Shown in pieces: positions 52,684-62,190 of a DNA stretch of 64,000 nt. Numbering within the stretch: position 1 is the first letter of the stretch; every line of letters begins with the position of its first letter. The notes below the pieces were generated by a model. That model was not told the origin of the DNA. It was given only the letters and a program-made list of their open reading frames with translations, and did no database searches. The position numbers and the translations under genes are program-made. The stretch is from an uncultured Flavobacteriaceae bacterium (GTDB lineage: Bacteria > Bacteroidota > Bacteroidia > Flavobacteriales > Flavobacteriaceae): the NCBI GenBank assembly GCA_905182835.1, contig CAJJDI010000001.1, positions 37,781 to 101,780 of the forward strand, given 5' to 3'.

Positions 52684-53460
52684 ATGAAATTTGAAAACAT
52701 ACTAATAGAAACTAAGGATAAGATATCTACAATTACCATTAATAGACCTAATAAATTAAATGCACTTAACATACTTACAATTAAGGAGCTTCATAATGCA
52801 TTAGAAGCCCTATCTAGTGATAATTCCTGTAAGGTTGTAGTTATAACTGGTTCAGGGACTAAAGCATTTGTAGCCGGAGCTGACATAAGTGAGTTTTATA
52901 AATTTTCTAAACAAGAAGGATATCAATTGTCACAAGACGGACAAACAAATCTTTTCGATTTTATTGAGAATTACTCCAAGCCTGTCATAGCTGCAATTAA
53001 TGGCTATGCCTTAGGTGGTGGGCTAGAATTGGCAATGGCCTGTCATATTAGAATAGCTAGTAAAAACACGTTAATGGGGCTTCCAGAAGTTTCACTTGGA
53101 GTAACTCCTGGATATGGAGGAACGCAAAGACTAGCTCAATTAATTGGAAAAGGTAGAGCAATGGAATTAATTTTGAGCGCAAACATGATTAATGCTGAAA
53201 GAGGAGAGAAATTAGGACTAACAAACCATACAACTACTCAAGATGAGCTAATACAATTCACTTACGAGTTGGCACGAAAAATGACAACCAATTCATCTAC
53301 TGCAATTGCAGCTTCTATAAAATGCATCAATTCTAATTTTAAAGACGGTGAAAATGGTTATATTACAGAAATAAATGAATTTAGCAATTGTTTTCAATCA
53401 GAAGATTTTATTGAAGGTACTAATGCATTTATTGAAAAAAGAAAAGCAAAATTTAAATAA
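52684..53460 (+). CDS. Enoyl-CoA hydratase/isomerase family protein
   Basis: TINRPNKLNALN, AFVAGADISEF, INGYALGGGLELAMACHIRIAS, GLPEVSLGVTPGYGGTQRLAQLIGKGRAMEL. Confidence 0.94.
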   Translation: MKFENILIETKDKISTITINRPNKLNALNILTIKELHNALEALSSDNSCKVVVITGSGTKAFVAGADISEFYKFSKQEGYQLSQDGQTNLFDFIENYSKPVIAAINGYALGGGLELAMACHIRIASKNTLMGLPEVSLGVTPGYGGTQRLAQLIGKGRAMELILSANMINAERGEKLGLTNHTTTQDELIQFTYELARKMTTNSSTAIAASIKCINSNFKDGENGYITEINEFSNCFQSEDFIEGTNAFIEKRKAKFK

Positions 53461-53552
53461 CAATTTCTCTCCCCCCTCGTTATTTTTTTGAATTTAACTT
53501 ATAATAAAAATTATTTAAGAAATAATTAACTCATCAAAAAGAGCTTACTAGT

Positions 53553-53560
53553 TATTTTTG
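53553..53560 (+). promoter_or_regulatory. TAnnTTTG -7 element (TATTTTTG)
   Basis: Exact motif 17 nt upstream of ATG 53578. Confidence 0.35.
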
Positions 53561-53577
53561 TAGAAATAAAAAAAAAC

Positions 53578-55626
53578 ATGCGCAAGAATTTATTTATAAT
53601 ATTATTTATATACTCTAATTTTATTTTTTCCCAATATGAAATAATAATTGAAGCTACAGTGTTAGACTACACGACTAATAAGCCTGTAAGTCTAGCAAAC
53701 GTAAGTTTTAAGTATACCAACGTTGGTACCTTTACAAATAATTCGGGTAATTTTAATTTAAAATATGATGAAAAATTAATTTCTCTAGAGGATGTTTTTG
53801 TAATAAATGCAAAAGGGTTCAAGTCTCAGGAGATAAAAGCCTCCGAACTATATAAATTTCTGTTAAACACCAACAAGTTTTATTTAAAACGAGAAAATAC
53901 AATAAATAGTTGGGTTAAGGATTTATCGTTGAGCACAATTGAAGATGCACAACCCAAATTGTTTGGAAAAATATTCACTGTTTCTGGACCAATTCAAGGA
54001 GCCACAATTAGGATAAAAAACTCACTGATAGAATCTCAATCTGATTTTGAAGGCTATTTTAATATCGATGCAGAAGTTGATGACGTATTAATTATTAATT
54101 ATTTAGGGATGACTGAAAAGCAGACTGTAGTAGTTGATTTTAATGATTTATACATATTATTAAAAACGGAAGCTCAAATTTTAGATGAAGTCGTTTTGTC
54201 TTCATCAAAAAACGAAGACAATGAGGTTGATACTGGTTATGGCAAAAAAAATGTTGATGCTGTTGGCTTTTCGAACTCAACAATTACCAAAAAAGATATT
54301 TCTCCAGGAGCTAACAATTTATTAGATGTTATTAGGGGTAGATTTGCTGGAGTTAAAATAGAGGGATTTACCACGCCTAGAATTATAATTAGAGGAGGTA
54401 CCGGATCAATGAATACGCCAGCTTATGCCATCTATGATATTGATGGCTTGATTTTTTCAGACTTCCCATATTTTGTTAACCCACAACAAATTGAAAGTAT
54501 GACAATTTTAAAGTCATACGGTGCAACTAACCGTTATGGAAGCGTTGGTAGAGGAGGTGTGTTTGTAATTAAAATGAATAACCTGTATAAAGGGTCTTCT
54601 CAGATTTTAGACTCTGCACTAATAAAAGGAAATGACTATGCCGAAGAACTAAACATGATTAGTTCAGAAAACAACTCTAAATATATTTTAGAACTTGAAC
54701 AAGCTTCTTCTTTTGAAAATGCGAAAGAGATATATTTGAACCAAACATCATCATTAGAATTTAAATCTATCCCTTACTATTTTGACAGCTACGATTACTT
54801 CGTAAGATGGAACAAAGATTTTGCTTTTGCTATTTTGACTAGCGCGGTTTTGTCTGCTAAAAGTAATCCAAAGGCTTTAAAAGCTATGGCATATAAAATG
54901 GAGACAATTGGCAGAAATAATGATGCTGAATTGATATATGAGCATTTATTTAAAATAAGACCTACTCACGAACAATCCTATAGGGACTTGGCTTTGATTT
55001 ATGCAAAAAACAAGAAGTATGTATTAGCTGCAGATATCTATAAAAAAATTCTACTTAATTTGATTGATGAAGTTGAAGTTTTAGGTCTTCAAAAAACAAT
55101 TGCTAATGAAGCATATCATCTATACACAACGAATCGTGAAGCTTTTGATTTTAAAAACTTCCCGATAAATATTTTAAAAAAATTATTGCCAGACCTAGAC
55201 CTTAATAAAACTCAAAAAATAAACAACGCTAATTTATCACCTATTATTAAGCCACAAGATTTTGGTTATGACTATAGAGTTGTTTTTGACTGGAGCGATT
55301 CAAATATTGAATTTAATGTTCAATTTGTTAGCCCTTCAAAAAAGTTCTTCAACTGGTCTCATACTAAATTTGAAAATAAAAAGCAGTTAGTTGACGAAAT
55401 AAAATTTGGTTACAATACCGAAGAGTTTATAATAGATGACTCTCAAAAAGGAGAATGGCTGGTCAACATTGACAGCTTTAGTATAGAATCAGATATTAAT
55501 CCTACATTTTTAAAATATACGGTTTATAAGAATTACGGCAGAGGTAATGAGATCCACAAGACTAAGTTTATAAATCTAAATAAGTTAAATCAAAAAATAA
55601 CTTTAGATAAGCTTTTCTATAATTAA
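53578..55626 (+). CDS. Multidomain protein: carboxypeptidase-like regulatory domains, orphan TonB plug, TPR, DUF2135-like C-terminus
   Basis: Two CarboxypepD_reg-like segments, plug-like ANNLLDVIRGRFAGVKIEG...IRGGTGSMNTPAYAIYDIDGLIF...SMTILKSYGATNRYGSVGRGGVFVIKM, TPR-like helices, C-terminal VVFDWSDSNIEFNVQFVSPSKKFFNWSH...YTVYKNYGRGNE. Confidence 0.75.
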   Translation: MRKNLFIILFIYSNFIFSQYEIIIEATVLDYTTNKPVSLANVSFKYTNVGTFTNNSGNFNLKYDEKLISLEDVFVINAKGFKSQEIKASELYKFLLNTNKFYLKRENTINSWVKDLSLSTIEDAQPKLFGKIFTVSGPIQGATIRIKNSLIESQSDFEGYFNIDAEVDDVLIINYLGMTEKQTVVVDFNDLYILLKTEAQILDEVVLSSSKNEDNEVDTGYGKKNVDAVGFSNSTITKKDISPGANNLLDVIRGRFAGVKIEGFTTPRIIIRGGTGSMNTPAYAIYDIDGLIFSDFPYFVNPQQIESMTILKSYGATNRYGSVGRGGVFVIKMNNLYKGSSQILDSALIKGNDYAEELNMISSENNSKYILELEQASSFENAKEIYLNQTSSLEFKSIPYYFDSYDYFVRWNKDFAFAILTSAVLSAKSNPKALKAMAYKMETIGRNNDAELIYEHLFKIRPTHEQSYRDLALIYAKNKKYVLAADIYKKILLNLIDEVEVLGLQKTIANEAYHLYTTNREAFDFKNFPINILKKLLPDLDLNKTQKINNANLSPIIKPQDFGYDYRVVFDWSDSNIEFNVQFVSPSKKFFNWSHTKFENKKQLVDEIKFGYNTEEFIIDDSQKGEWLVNIDSFSIESDINPTFLKYTVYKNYGRGNEIHKTKFINLNKLNQKITLDKLFYN

Positions 55627-56033
55627 CAGTATTCGTTAAAAGCATCTTGTAGGTTTTCAGCAATTAACTCTGCAGGCCTTCCTTCAATGTGATGTCTTTC
55701 TAACATATGAACTAATTCTCCGTCTTTAAATAGCGCCACACAAGGAGAGCTTGGTGGAAAAGGAGCCATATAGTATCTAGCTTTATCTGTAGCCTCTCTG
55801 TCAACTCCTGCAAATACAGTTCCTAAATAGACCGGAGTCTTGCTGTTAGCTAAACTTGCAAGTACACCTGGCCTAGCATTAGCCGCTGCACATCCACACA
55901 CAGAGTTAACTACAATTAATGTTGTCCCTTTTTTCTTTATTAAGTTATCAACTTCACTTTCAGATATTAACTCATCAAAACCATTGACTGTTAATTGCTC
56001 TTTCATCGGGTTAACTAATTCTGGAGGATACAT
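55623..56033 (-). CDS. BrxA/BrxB-type bacilliredoxin
   Basis: CGC active-site region VVNSVCGCAAANARPG; C-terminal HMLERHHIEGRPAELIAENL. Confidence 0.9.
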   Translation of the reverse strand: MYPPELVNPMKEQLTVNGFDELISESEVDNLIKKKGTTLIVVNSVCGCAAANARPGVLASLANSKTPVYLGTVFAGVDREATDKARYYMAPFPPSSPCVALFKDGELVHMLERHHIEGRPAELIAENLQDAFNEYC

Positions 56034-56059
56034 ATGTATTTTTTTATAGATTTATTAAA

Positions 56060-56067
56060 CAAAGATA
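56060..56067 (-). promoter_or_regulatory. TAnnTTTG -7 element (TATCTTTG) for bacilliredoxin gene
   Basis: Plus-strand CAAAGATA, 26 nt upstream of the start codon. Confidence 0.4.
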
Positions 56068-56090
56068 CGATTCAAAATTATTTTATTTTT

Positions 56091-56098
56091 TATATTTG
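56091..56098 (+). promoter_or_regulatory. TAnnTTTG -7 element (TATATTTG) for the ZIP transporter gene
   Basis: Overlaps the ORF-track TTG start 56096, arguing that ATG 56114 is the true start. Confidence 0.5.
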
Positions 56099-56113
56099 CA
56101 TAAAATTATCTTC

Positions 56114-56935
56114 ATGGATGAATTATTATCAAGTATAATAAGTTATTTTGAATCTATAGACCCAGTATTAGCAGCGTTATATGCTTCTTTATTTACTTGG
56201 GTGCTTACCGCTATGGGCGCTTCATTAGTTTTCGTTTTTAACGGAATGAATAGAGCTTTATTAGATGGTATGTTAGGTTTTACAGGTGGAGTTATGGTAG
56301 CTGCAAGTTTTTGGAGCTTATTAGCACCTGCAATCGAAATGAGTGGAGGATCAGTAATCCCTGCTGCTGTAGGATTTGGACTTGGTGCATTATTCATATT
56401 CGGGTTAGATAAAGTTCTACCTCATTTACATATTAATTTTGGTGATGATGAAAAGGAAGGGCCTGATACACCCTGGCATAGAACTACACTTTTAGTATTA
56501 GCAATTGCTTTACATAATATTCCTGAAGGACTAGCTGTAGGTGTTTTATTTGGTGGTGTTGCTGCAGGAATCCCTGAAGCTTCTATAGGAGCAGCAGTAG
56601 CCCTTGCTATAGGTATAGGCATACAAAATTTTCCAGAAGGCTTAGCGGTTGCTATGCCTATGAGAAGAAATGGTGCAAGTAAATTTAAAAGCTTTTGGTA
56701 TGGACAAATGTCTGCAATTGTTGAGCCAATAGCTGCAGTTATTGGGGCCCTTGCTGTAACAGTATTTTTGCCAATTTTGCCATACGCATTAGCTTTTGCA
56801 GCAGGTGCTATGATTTTTGTAGTAGTTGAAGAGGTTATTCCTGAAACTCAAAGAGATAAGTATACAGATATTGCTACCCTTGGATTTATTGGAGGGTTTA
56901 TAATAATGATGACTTTAGATGTTTCTTTAGGGTAA
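56114..56935 (+). CDS. ZIP family metal transporter
   Basis: ALHNIPEGLAVGVLFGG and GIGIQNFPEGLAVAMPM, ZIP TM4/TM5 signatures. Confidence 0.93.
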   Translation: MDELLSSIISYFESIDPVLAALYASLFTWVLTAMGASLVFVFNGMNRALLDGMLGFTGGVMVAASFWSLLAPAIEMSGGSVIPAAVGFGLGALFIFGLDKVLPHLHINFGDDEKEGPDTPWHRTTLLVLAIALHNIPEGLAVGVLFGGVAAGIPEASIGAAVALAIGIGIQNFPEGLAVAMPMRRNGASKFKSFWYGQMSAIVEPIAAVIGALAVTVFLPILPYALAFAAGAMIFVVVEEVIPETQRDKYTDIATLGFIGGFIIMMTLDVSLG

Positions 56936-56942
56936 TAACGAC

Positions 56943-57074
56943 TTAGTTACATCCACAACCATTACCATCACTGCATTTGCTTTTTTTGCCACCAATGATA
57001 TTATACTTTCTAAGTATATATATCACAGATATTAATAAAGTTATTCCGACTAATATTTCTTGTATAATGTTCAT
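56943..57074 (-). CDS. FeoB-associated Cys-rich membrane protein (43 aa), absent from the ORF track
   Basis: Manual translation MNIIQEILVGITLLISVIYILRKYNIIGGKKSKCSDGNGCGCN; its ATG abuts the feoB stop codon. Confidence 0.82.
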   Translation of the reverse strand: MNIIQEILVGITLLISVIYILRKYNIIGGKKSKCSDGNGCGCN

Positions 57075-59183
57075 TTAATTTAATATTTGAAATGAAATAA
57101 ATGCAACTACATAAGCTATGAGAGTCATAATTATTAATTGAAGCAATGGCCATTTCCAACTATTGGTTTCTTTTTTCACTATAGCTAAAGTACTCATGCA
57201 CTGCATAGCAAAAGCATAAAATAACAGAAGAGATATACCAGAAGCCAGTGTAAACACTTTAGAACCATCACTGTATACCTCTGAAGACATGGATTCTTTA
57301 ATGGTACTCTCTACATCATCGGTATTCCCAACACTGTAAATTGTAGCTAAAGTACCAACAAAGACTTCTCTTGCCGCAAAAGAAGCAATTAAACCGATTC
57401 CTATTTTCCAGTCATAACCTAATGGCTTAATTATTGGCTCTATGCTTTTACCAATAATACCTATATATGAATGTTCAAGTTTATGAGAAGCAATTTCTGA
57501 TTCAATGTTTATATTCTCAAATTTTTCAAATTTTTCAGTGATAATGTTTTCAGCATCATTGAAATTTTCACCAGGCCCATAAGATGCTAACACCCATAAA
57601 ATTATAGATATAGCTAATATGATTTTACCCGCTTCTAACACAAATGATTTAGTTTTTTCAAATACCGTAATTAAAACATCCCTCAAAACAGGAACTTTAT
57701 AATTAGGCATTTCAATAACTAAAAAAGACTTTCTATTTGTTTTTAAAATTTTATTTAAAATATAGGCGGAAAATATTGCCATACCAAACCCAAGCATGTA
57801 AAGCATCATTAAAGTAAGCGCTTGATAGCTTACTCCAAGAAAGCTCCCTTCCGGAATCACTAAGGCTATAATGATTAAATAAACAGGTAAACGCGCCGAG
57901 CAAGTAGTAAATGGAGTTACAAGAATTGTAATTAACCTTTCTTTCCAATTTTCAATATTTCTGGTTGCCATTATAGCAGGAATTGCACATGCTGTTCCTG
58001 ATATTAATGGGACTACACTTTTACCACTTAAACCATACTTTCTCATTACTCTATCCATTAAAAAAACGACTCTACTCATGTAGCCAGTTTCTTCTAGAAT
58101 TGATATAAAAATAAATAGAAAAGCTATTTGAGGGATGAATATTACAATACCTCCAATTCCAGCAATTATTCCTTCCGCTAGTAGATCAGTCATTACACCA
58201 GCAGGGAGAACCTCTTTAGTGTAACTGGCAAGGTCTGCAAATGCAGTGTCAATCAAATCCATAGGAACTGAAGACCAGTCATAAATTACTTGAAAAATTG
58301 CAAGTAGAATTATAAAAAATATTAAATACCCATATATTTTATGAGTTAATATTCTGTCTAGAATTGCTCTATACCCAACTGCTTTAGAACTATCTATAAC
58401 TTGCCCTAACCTAAGAGCATTGTTAATGAATTGATATCTTTTTATAGTTTCTTTTTGTTGTAATCTTTTTAACTCAGAAGTTGATTTGGTTTTAAAATCT
58501 AAAATATCTAAAGAGTTCCTGTCCATTTTACCAAAGTTGGCATCTTGACTTATAACAACCCATAATTTATATAAATCTTGATTTGGAAAAGCAGAGGACA
58601 AACTATTGAAATAGTTTTCATCAATTAAGCTTAAATCAATTGAAGGTTTAGTTGAAATTTGCTTAAAATTAACAATACATTCTTTTAACTCACTAATACC
58701 TAAACTTCCATCTCTACTTGTTAAAATTATTTTTGCATCAAGCTCTTTCTCTAATAATGGGATGTCTAATGAAATGCCTTTATATTTCATCCTATCAGCC
58801 ATGTTAACAGCTAATATTACAGGTATTTTTAAGTCTTTTATTTGAGTAAATAAAACTAAATTTCTTTTTAAATTCTCAACATCACTTACAATTACAGCAA
58901 CATCTGGAAAATCTTTATCATTTTTATTTAAAAGCAATTCTATAACTAAATTTTCATCAATGGAAGATGCATTTAAGCTATAGGTTCCGGGGAGATCGAG
59001 AATATGCGCTTTTACACCTCTTTCTAATTTGCAAATACCTTCTTTTTTTTCAACAGTAATACCAGGATAATTACCTACTTTTTGATTCAGCCCAGTTAGA
59101 GCATTAAACAAAGAGGTTTTTCCTGTGTTTGGATTACCAATAAGAGAAACTTTTATTTGCTTACTCATCTTTGAGTTTATCAA
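57075..59183 (-). CDS. feoB: Ferrous iron transport protein B; likely start at MSKQIKVSLIGN
   Basis: GNPNTGKTSLFNALTGLNQKVGNYPGITVEKKEG, DLPGTYSL, Gate motifs in C-terminal membrane region. Confidence 0.97.
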   Translation of the reverse strand: MINSKMSKQIKVSLIGNPNTGKTSLFNALTGLNQKVGNYPGITVEKKEGICKLERGVKAHILDLPGTYSLNASSIDENLVIELLLNKNDKDFPDVAVIVSDVENLKRNLVLFTQIKDLKIPVILAVNMADRMKYKGISLDIPLLEKELDAKIILTSRDGSLGISELKECIVNFKQISTKPSIDLSLIDENYFNSLSSAFPNQDLYKLWVVISQDANFGKMDRNSLDILDFKTKSTSELKRLQQKETIKRYQFINNALRLGQVIDSSKAVGYRAILDRILTHKIYGYLIFFIILLAIFQVIYDWSSVPMDLIDTAFADLASYTKEVLPAGVMTDLLAEGIIAGIGGIVIFIPQIAFLFIFISILEETGYMSRVVFLMDRVMRKYGLSGKSVVPLISGTACAIPAIMATRNIENWKERLITILVTPFTTCSARLPVYLIIIALVIPEGSFLGVSYQALTLMMLYMLGFGMAIFSAYILNKILKTNRKSFLVIEMPNYKVPVLRDVLITVFEKTKSFVLEAGKIILAISIILWVLASYGPGENFNDAENIITEKFEKFENINIESEIASHKLEHSYIGIIGKSIEPIIKPLGYDWKIGIGLIASFAAREVFVGTLATIYSVGNTDDVESTIKESMSSEVYSDGSKVFTLASGISLLLFYAFAMQCMSTLAIVKKETNSWKWPLLQLIIMTLIAYVVAFISFQILN

Positions 59184-59394
59184 CGATTATTAATTTGGCA
59201 GTTTTTGATCTTATAGCTAGATGCGTACCCTCAATATTTATATACATAGGTCCAGAAAATGGAGCCTGTTGAATTACTTTTATTTCATTCCCAGGAAGAC
59301 ATCCCATTTCTAATAATTTTATTGGAATATCTATAGATGAAACATCTTTAATTATTGCAGTATCTCCTTTATTTAAGTCGGCAATTGTATACAT
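59161..59394 (-). CDS. feoA: FeoA family protein
   Basis: LLEMGCLPGNEIKVIQQAPFSGPMYINIEGTHLAIRSKTAKLI; directly upstream of feoB. Confidence 0.93.
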   Translation of the reverse strand: MYTIADLNKGDTAIIKDVSSIDIPIKLLEMGCLPGNEIKVIQQAPFSGPMYINIEGTHLAIRSKTAKLIIVDKLKDE

Positions 59395-59421
59395 TTGTTA
59401 TTTAGAATGATTTTAAGTTAC

Positions 59422-59429
59422 CAAAAGTA
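59422..59429 (-). promoter_or_regulatory. TAnnTTTG -7 element (TACTTTTG) for feoAB
   Basis: Plus-strand CAAAAGTA, 27 nt upstream of the feoA start. Confidence 0.4.
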
Positions 59430-59450
59430 CTAAAAAAAAACAGGAACTTT

Positions 59451-60116
59451 CTAATCTGATTTTTTTAATATTTTTATATCATTTATAAGTCTGTTAATTT
59501 CTTCTTTATCAGTACCGTCATAAAATCCTCGGATTTGTTTTTTCTTATCAATTAACACAAAATTCTCTGTATGAATCAGATCATACTCACTAAATTTATT
59601 ACCTTTTGCAGCCAAGTAAGATTTTCTAGCTAAATCATATATTTCTTTTTTATCTCCAGTCACTAAGTCCCATTTAGAATCAATAACACTATTGTCAATT
59701 GCATATTTTTTCAATACTTCTACAGAATCAATTTCAGGAAATACAGTGTGAGATAATAATAAAATTTCTGAATCTTCAATTAATTTATCTTGGAGATCCT
59801 TCATGTTCTTTGTCATTATAGGGCATATAGACTGGCATGTTGTAAAAAAGAAATCGGCAACATATATTTTATTATCATATTTTTTTTGAGTGACGATTTC
59901 CCCATTTTGATTAGTAAGGCTAAAGTCAGAAATTTTATGATAATTTATCTTATGTACAATCGTACTATCAACTAATTCATTGTTGACACTAGCGGGCTGG
60001 TAAACTGGAAGCCTTTCAATTGGTTTTAGAATGGTGTAGAACAGACAAATTGAAATTATACCCCAAACTATTATAGAAAGTCCAATCCACTTGTAATTTG
60101 AAAAAAAACCGATCAT
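59451..60116 (-). CDS. SCO1/SenC family protein
   Basis: YVADFFFTTCQSICPIMTKNMKDLQ (CxxxC), LIHTENFVLIDKKKQIRGFYDGT. Start set to MIGFFSNYKW at 60116. Confidence 0.9.
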   Translation of the reverse strand: MIGFFSNYKWIGLSIIVWGIISICLFYTILKPIERLPVYQPASVNNELVDSTIVHKINYHKISDFSLTNQNGEIVTQKKYDNKIYVADFFFTTCQSICPIMTKNMKDLQDKLIEDSEILLLSHTVFPEIDSVEVLKKYAIDNSVIDSKWDLVTGDKKEIYDLARKSYLAAKGNKFSEYDLIHTENFVLIDKKKQIRGFYDGTDKEEINRLINDIKILKKSD

Positions 60117-60139
60117 AAATATTAAAATAAATGTGGAAA

Positions 60140-60147
60140 CAAAAATA
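60140..60147 (-). promoter_or_regulatory. TAnnTTTG -7 element (TATTTTTG) for the SCO gene
   Basis: Plus-strand CAAAAATA, 23 nt upstream of proposed ATG 60116. Confidence 0.4.
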
Positions 60148-60200
60148 CAACACAATTAGCATTTAATTAGTATTTTAGATTGATAATAAAACAATTTTTA

Positions 60201-62129
60201 ATGAAGTTTCTTCAAATATTTACTATAGTTTTCCCTATAATGTTATTCTCTCAAAATGATATTGATAATTTACCTATAGCTGAATCAGAATTTGCAAAAA
60301 AAATTCTTTCTCAAAAAATTAATTTAAACACTACAAACTATGATTTAAAGTATCATAAATTAGATTTAAATTTAAACCCAGAAGAGGCCTTTATTAGTGG
60401 TGTAATTACTTCTCATTTTTTAGCCCTTGAAGATTTAAATCAAATTACCTTTGATTTATCTGATAACATGGAGGTAGAAAGCGTAATTCATTTGGGTTCA
60501 AATACCAACTTAGGGTTTAGTCAAAATTCTGATGACGAGGTAATAATTGATTTGCAGAGTACTCAGGCTCAAGGGGTGTTAGACTCTATTAGTATTTCTT
60601 ATTCTGGGAACCCGGTTAGCTCTGGCTTTGGATCTTTTGAGCAGTCAAATCATGATGGAGACCCTGTGATTTGGACACTTTCTGAGCCTTATGGAGCAAA
60701 AGGTTGGTGGCCATGTAAGCAAGATTTGAATGATAAAATTGATTCTATTGATGTTTTTATAAATACACCTCTTTATAATCCAAATAATGAAGATTATGTT
60801 GCTGTTTCTAATGGTATTGAAATTAGCCAGCAGATTAGTGACAATCAAAAAACCACTCATTTTAAACACAATTACCCAATTCCAGCTTACTTAATAGCTA
60901 TTGCTGTAACAAATTATGAAGTATATTCTCATGAGGTTAATAATAATGGAAACCCATTTGATATAGTCAATTATGTTTATCCAGAGGATTTTTCATCTGC
61001 CCAAAATCAAACTTTAATTACTGTTGATATCATGAATTTCTTCTCTGAAAAATTTGAAGAATACCCATTTTCAAATGAGAAATATGGACATGCTCAATTT
61101 GGTTGGGGAGGAGGCATGGAACACACAACAGTTTCATTTATGGGAAGCTTTAGTAGAGGATTAATCGCCCACGAGCTTGCCCATCAATGGTTCGGAAATA
61201 AAATAACCTGTGCTAGTTGGCAAGACATCTGGCTTAATGAAGGCTTTGCTACTTACTTGTCAGGATTAGTGATAGAACACTTAGACGGAAGTGATTCCTT
61301 TAATTCTTGGAAACAGCAGAAAGTTAATTCTATAACAAGTCAGACATCCGGTTCTGTATATGTGCCTGCTCAAGACACATTATCGGTAGGTAGAATTTTT
61401 AGCGGAAGATTGTCTTACAATAAAGGTTCAATGGTTTTGCATATGCTTAGAACAAAACTTGGCGACGATTTGTTTTTTGAAAGCTTACAGAATTATTTAT
61501 CAACTCCTGAATTTGCATACGGCTATGCGACATCTTTAGAGTTTATCTCATCTGTTGAAACAACTACAGAAATGGATCTGGCAGAATTTTTTGAGGATTG
61601 GTTGTTTAATGAAGGTTACCCGAGTTATATAGCGGAGTGGGGGCAACCATCTGATGAATTACAAATAATTTTAAGTCAATCATCAAGTCATGAATCAGTT
61701 GATTTTTTCGAAGGGTTAATTACAATAAGAGTATTGGGAGAATCAGGAGAGGCCTTAGATTTAGTTTTAGATCACAATTATAACAATCAAGTCTTTATAA
61801 ATGATGTAGGGTTTAATGTTTCATCTGTTGAAATTAATCCAGATTATAATGTGATTTCAAAAGACAATTTTGTTCTTTTAAGTTCAGACACCCCTATAAT
61901 TAATGAGGAATTAATTATATACCCAAACCCAACGAGTTCTAATATAGAAATCAATAAACCTTATGGTTTGAAAATCTCTAATATTGAGTTATTTAATATT
62001 AATGGACAATTAGTTTCATCTTATAATTATTCAAAAAACATACAGTTAGAGAATTTAAGCAAAGGTCAGTATTTTTTTAAGTTTTATTCTGATTCTGGAA
62101 CTATTTACAAAGCCTTAATTATAAATTAA
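60201..62129 (+). CDS. M1 family metallopeptidase with T9SS type A C-terminal sorting domain
   Basis: GGGMEHTTVSFMG, HELAHQWFGNKITCASWQDIWLNEGFATY; C-terminal LIIYPNPTSSNIEI...LENLSKGQYFFKFYSDSGTIYKALIIN. Confidence 0.93.
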   Translation: MKFLQIFTIVFPIMLFSQNDIDNLPIAESEFAKKILSQKINLNTTNYDLKYHKLDLNLNPEEAFISGVITSHFLALEDLNQITFDLSDNMEVESVIHLGSNTNLGFSQNSDDEVIIDLQSTQAQGVLDSISISYSGNPVSSGFGSFEQSNHDGDPVIWTLSEPYGAKGWWPCKQDLNDKIDSIDVFINTPLYNPNNEDYVAVSNGIEISQQISDNQKTTHFKHNYPIPAYLIAIAVTNYEVYSHEVNNNGNPFDIVNYVYPEDFSSAQNQTLITVDIMNFFSEKFEEYPFSNEKYGHAQFGWGGGMEHTTVSFMGSFSRGLIAHELAHQWFGNKITCASWQDIWLNEGFATYLSGLVIEHLDGSDSFNSWKQQKVNSITSQTSGSVYVPAQDTLSVGRIFSGRLSYNKGSMVLHMLRTKLGDDLFFESLQNYLSTPEFAYGYATSLEFISSVETTTEMDLAEFFEDWLFNEGYPSYIAEWGQPSDELQIILSQSSSHESVDFFEGLITIRVLGESGEALDLVLDHNYNNQVFINDVGFNVSSVEINPDYNVISKDNFVLLSSDTPIINEELIIYPNPTSSNIEINKPYGLKISNIELFNINGQLVSSYNYSKNIQLENLSKGQYFFKFYSDSGTIYKALIIN

Positions 62130-62190
62130 TTAAAGTGTTTTTTTTTGCTAAGATTCCTGTATTTTAGCCCCTTCATAAATACTAGATTAA

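Noticed and set aside
53509-53527. Inverted repeat AATTATTT-AAG-AAATAATT before the plug protein
   Set aside because: Pure AT with a 3-nt loop in AT-rich DNA; expected by chance and no T-tract follows.
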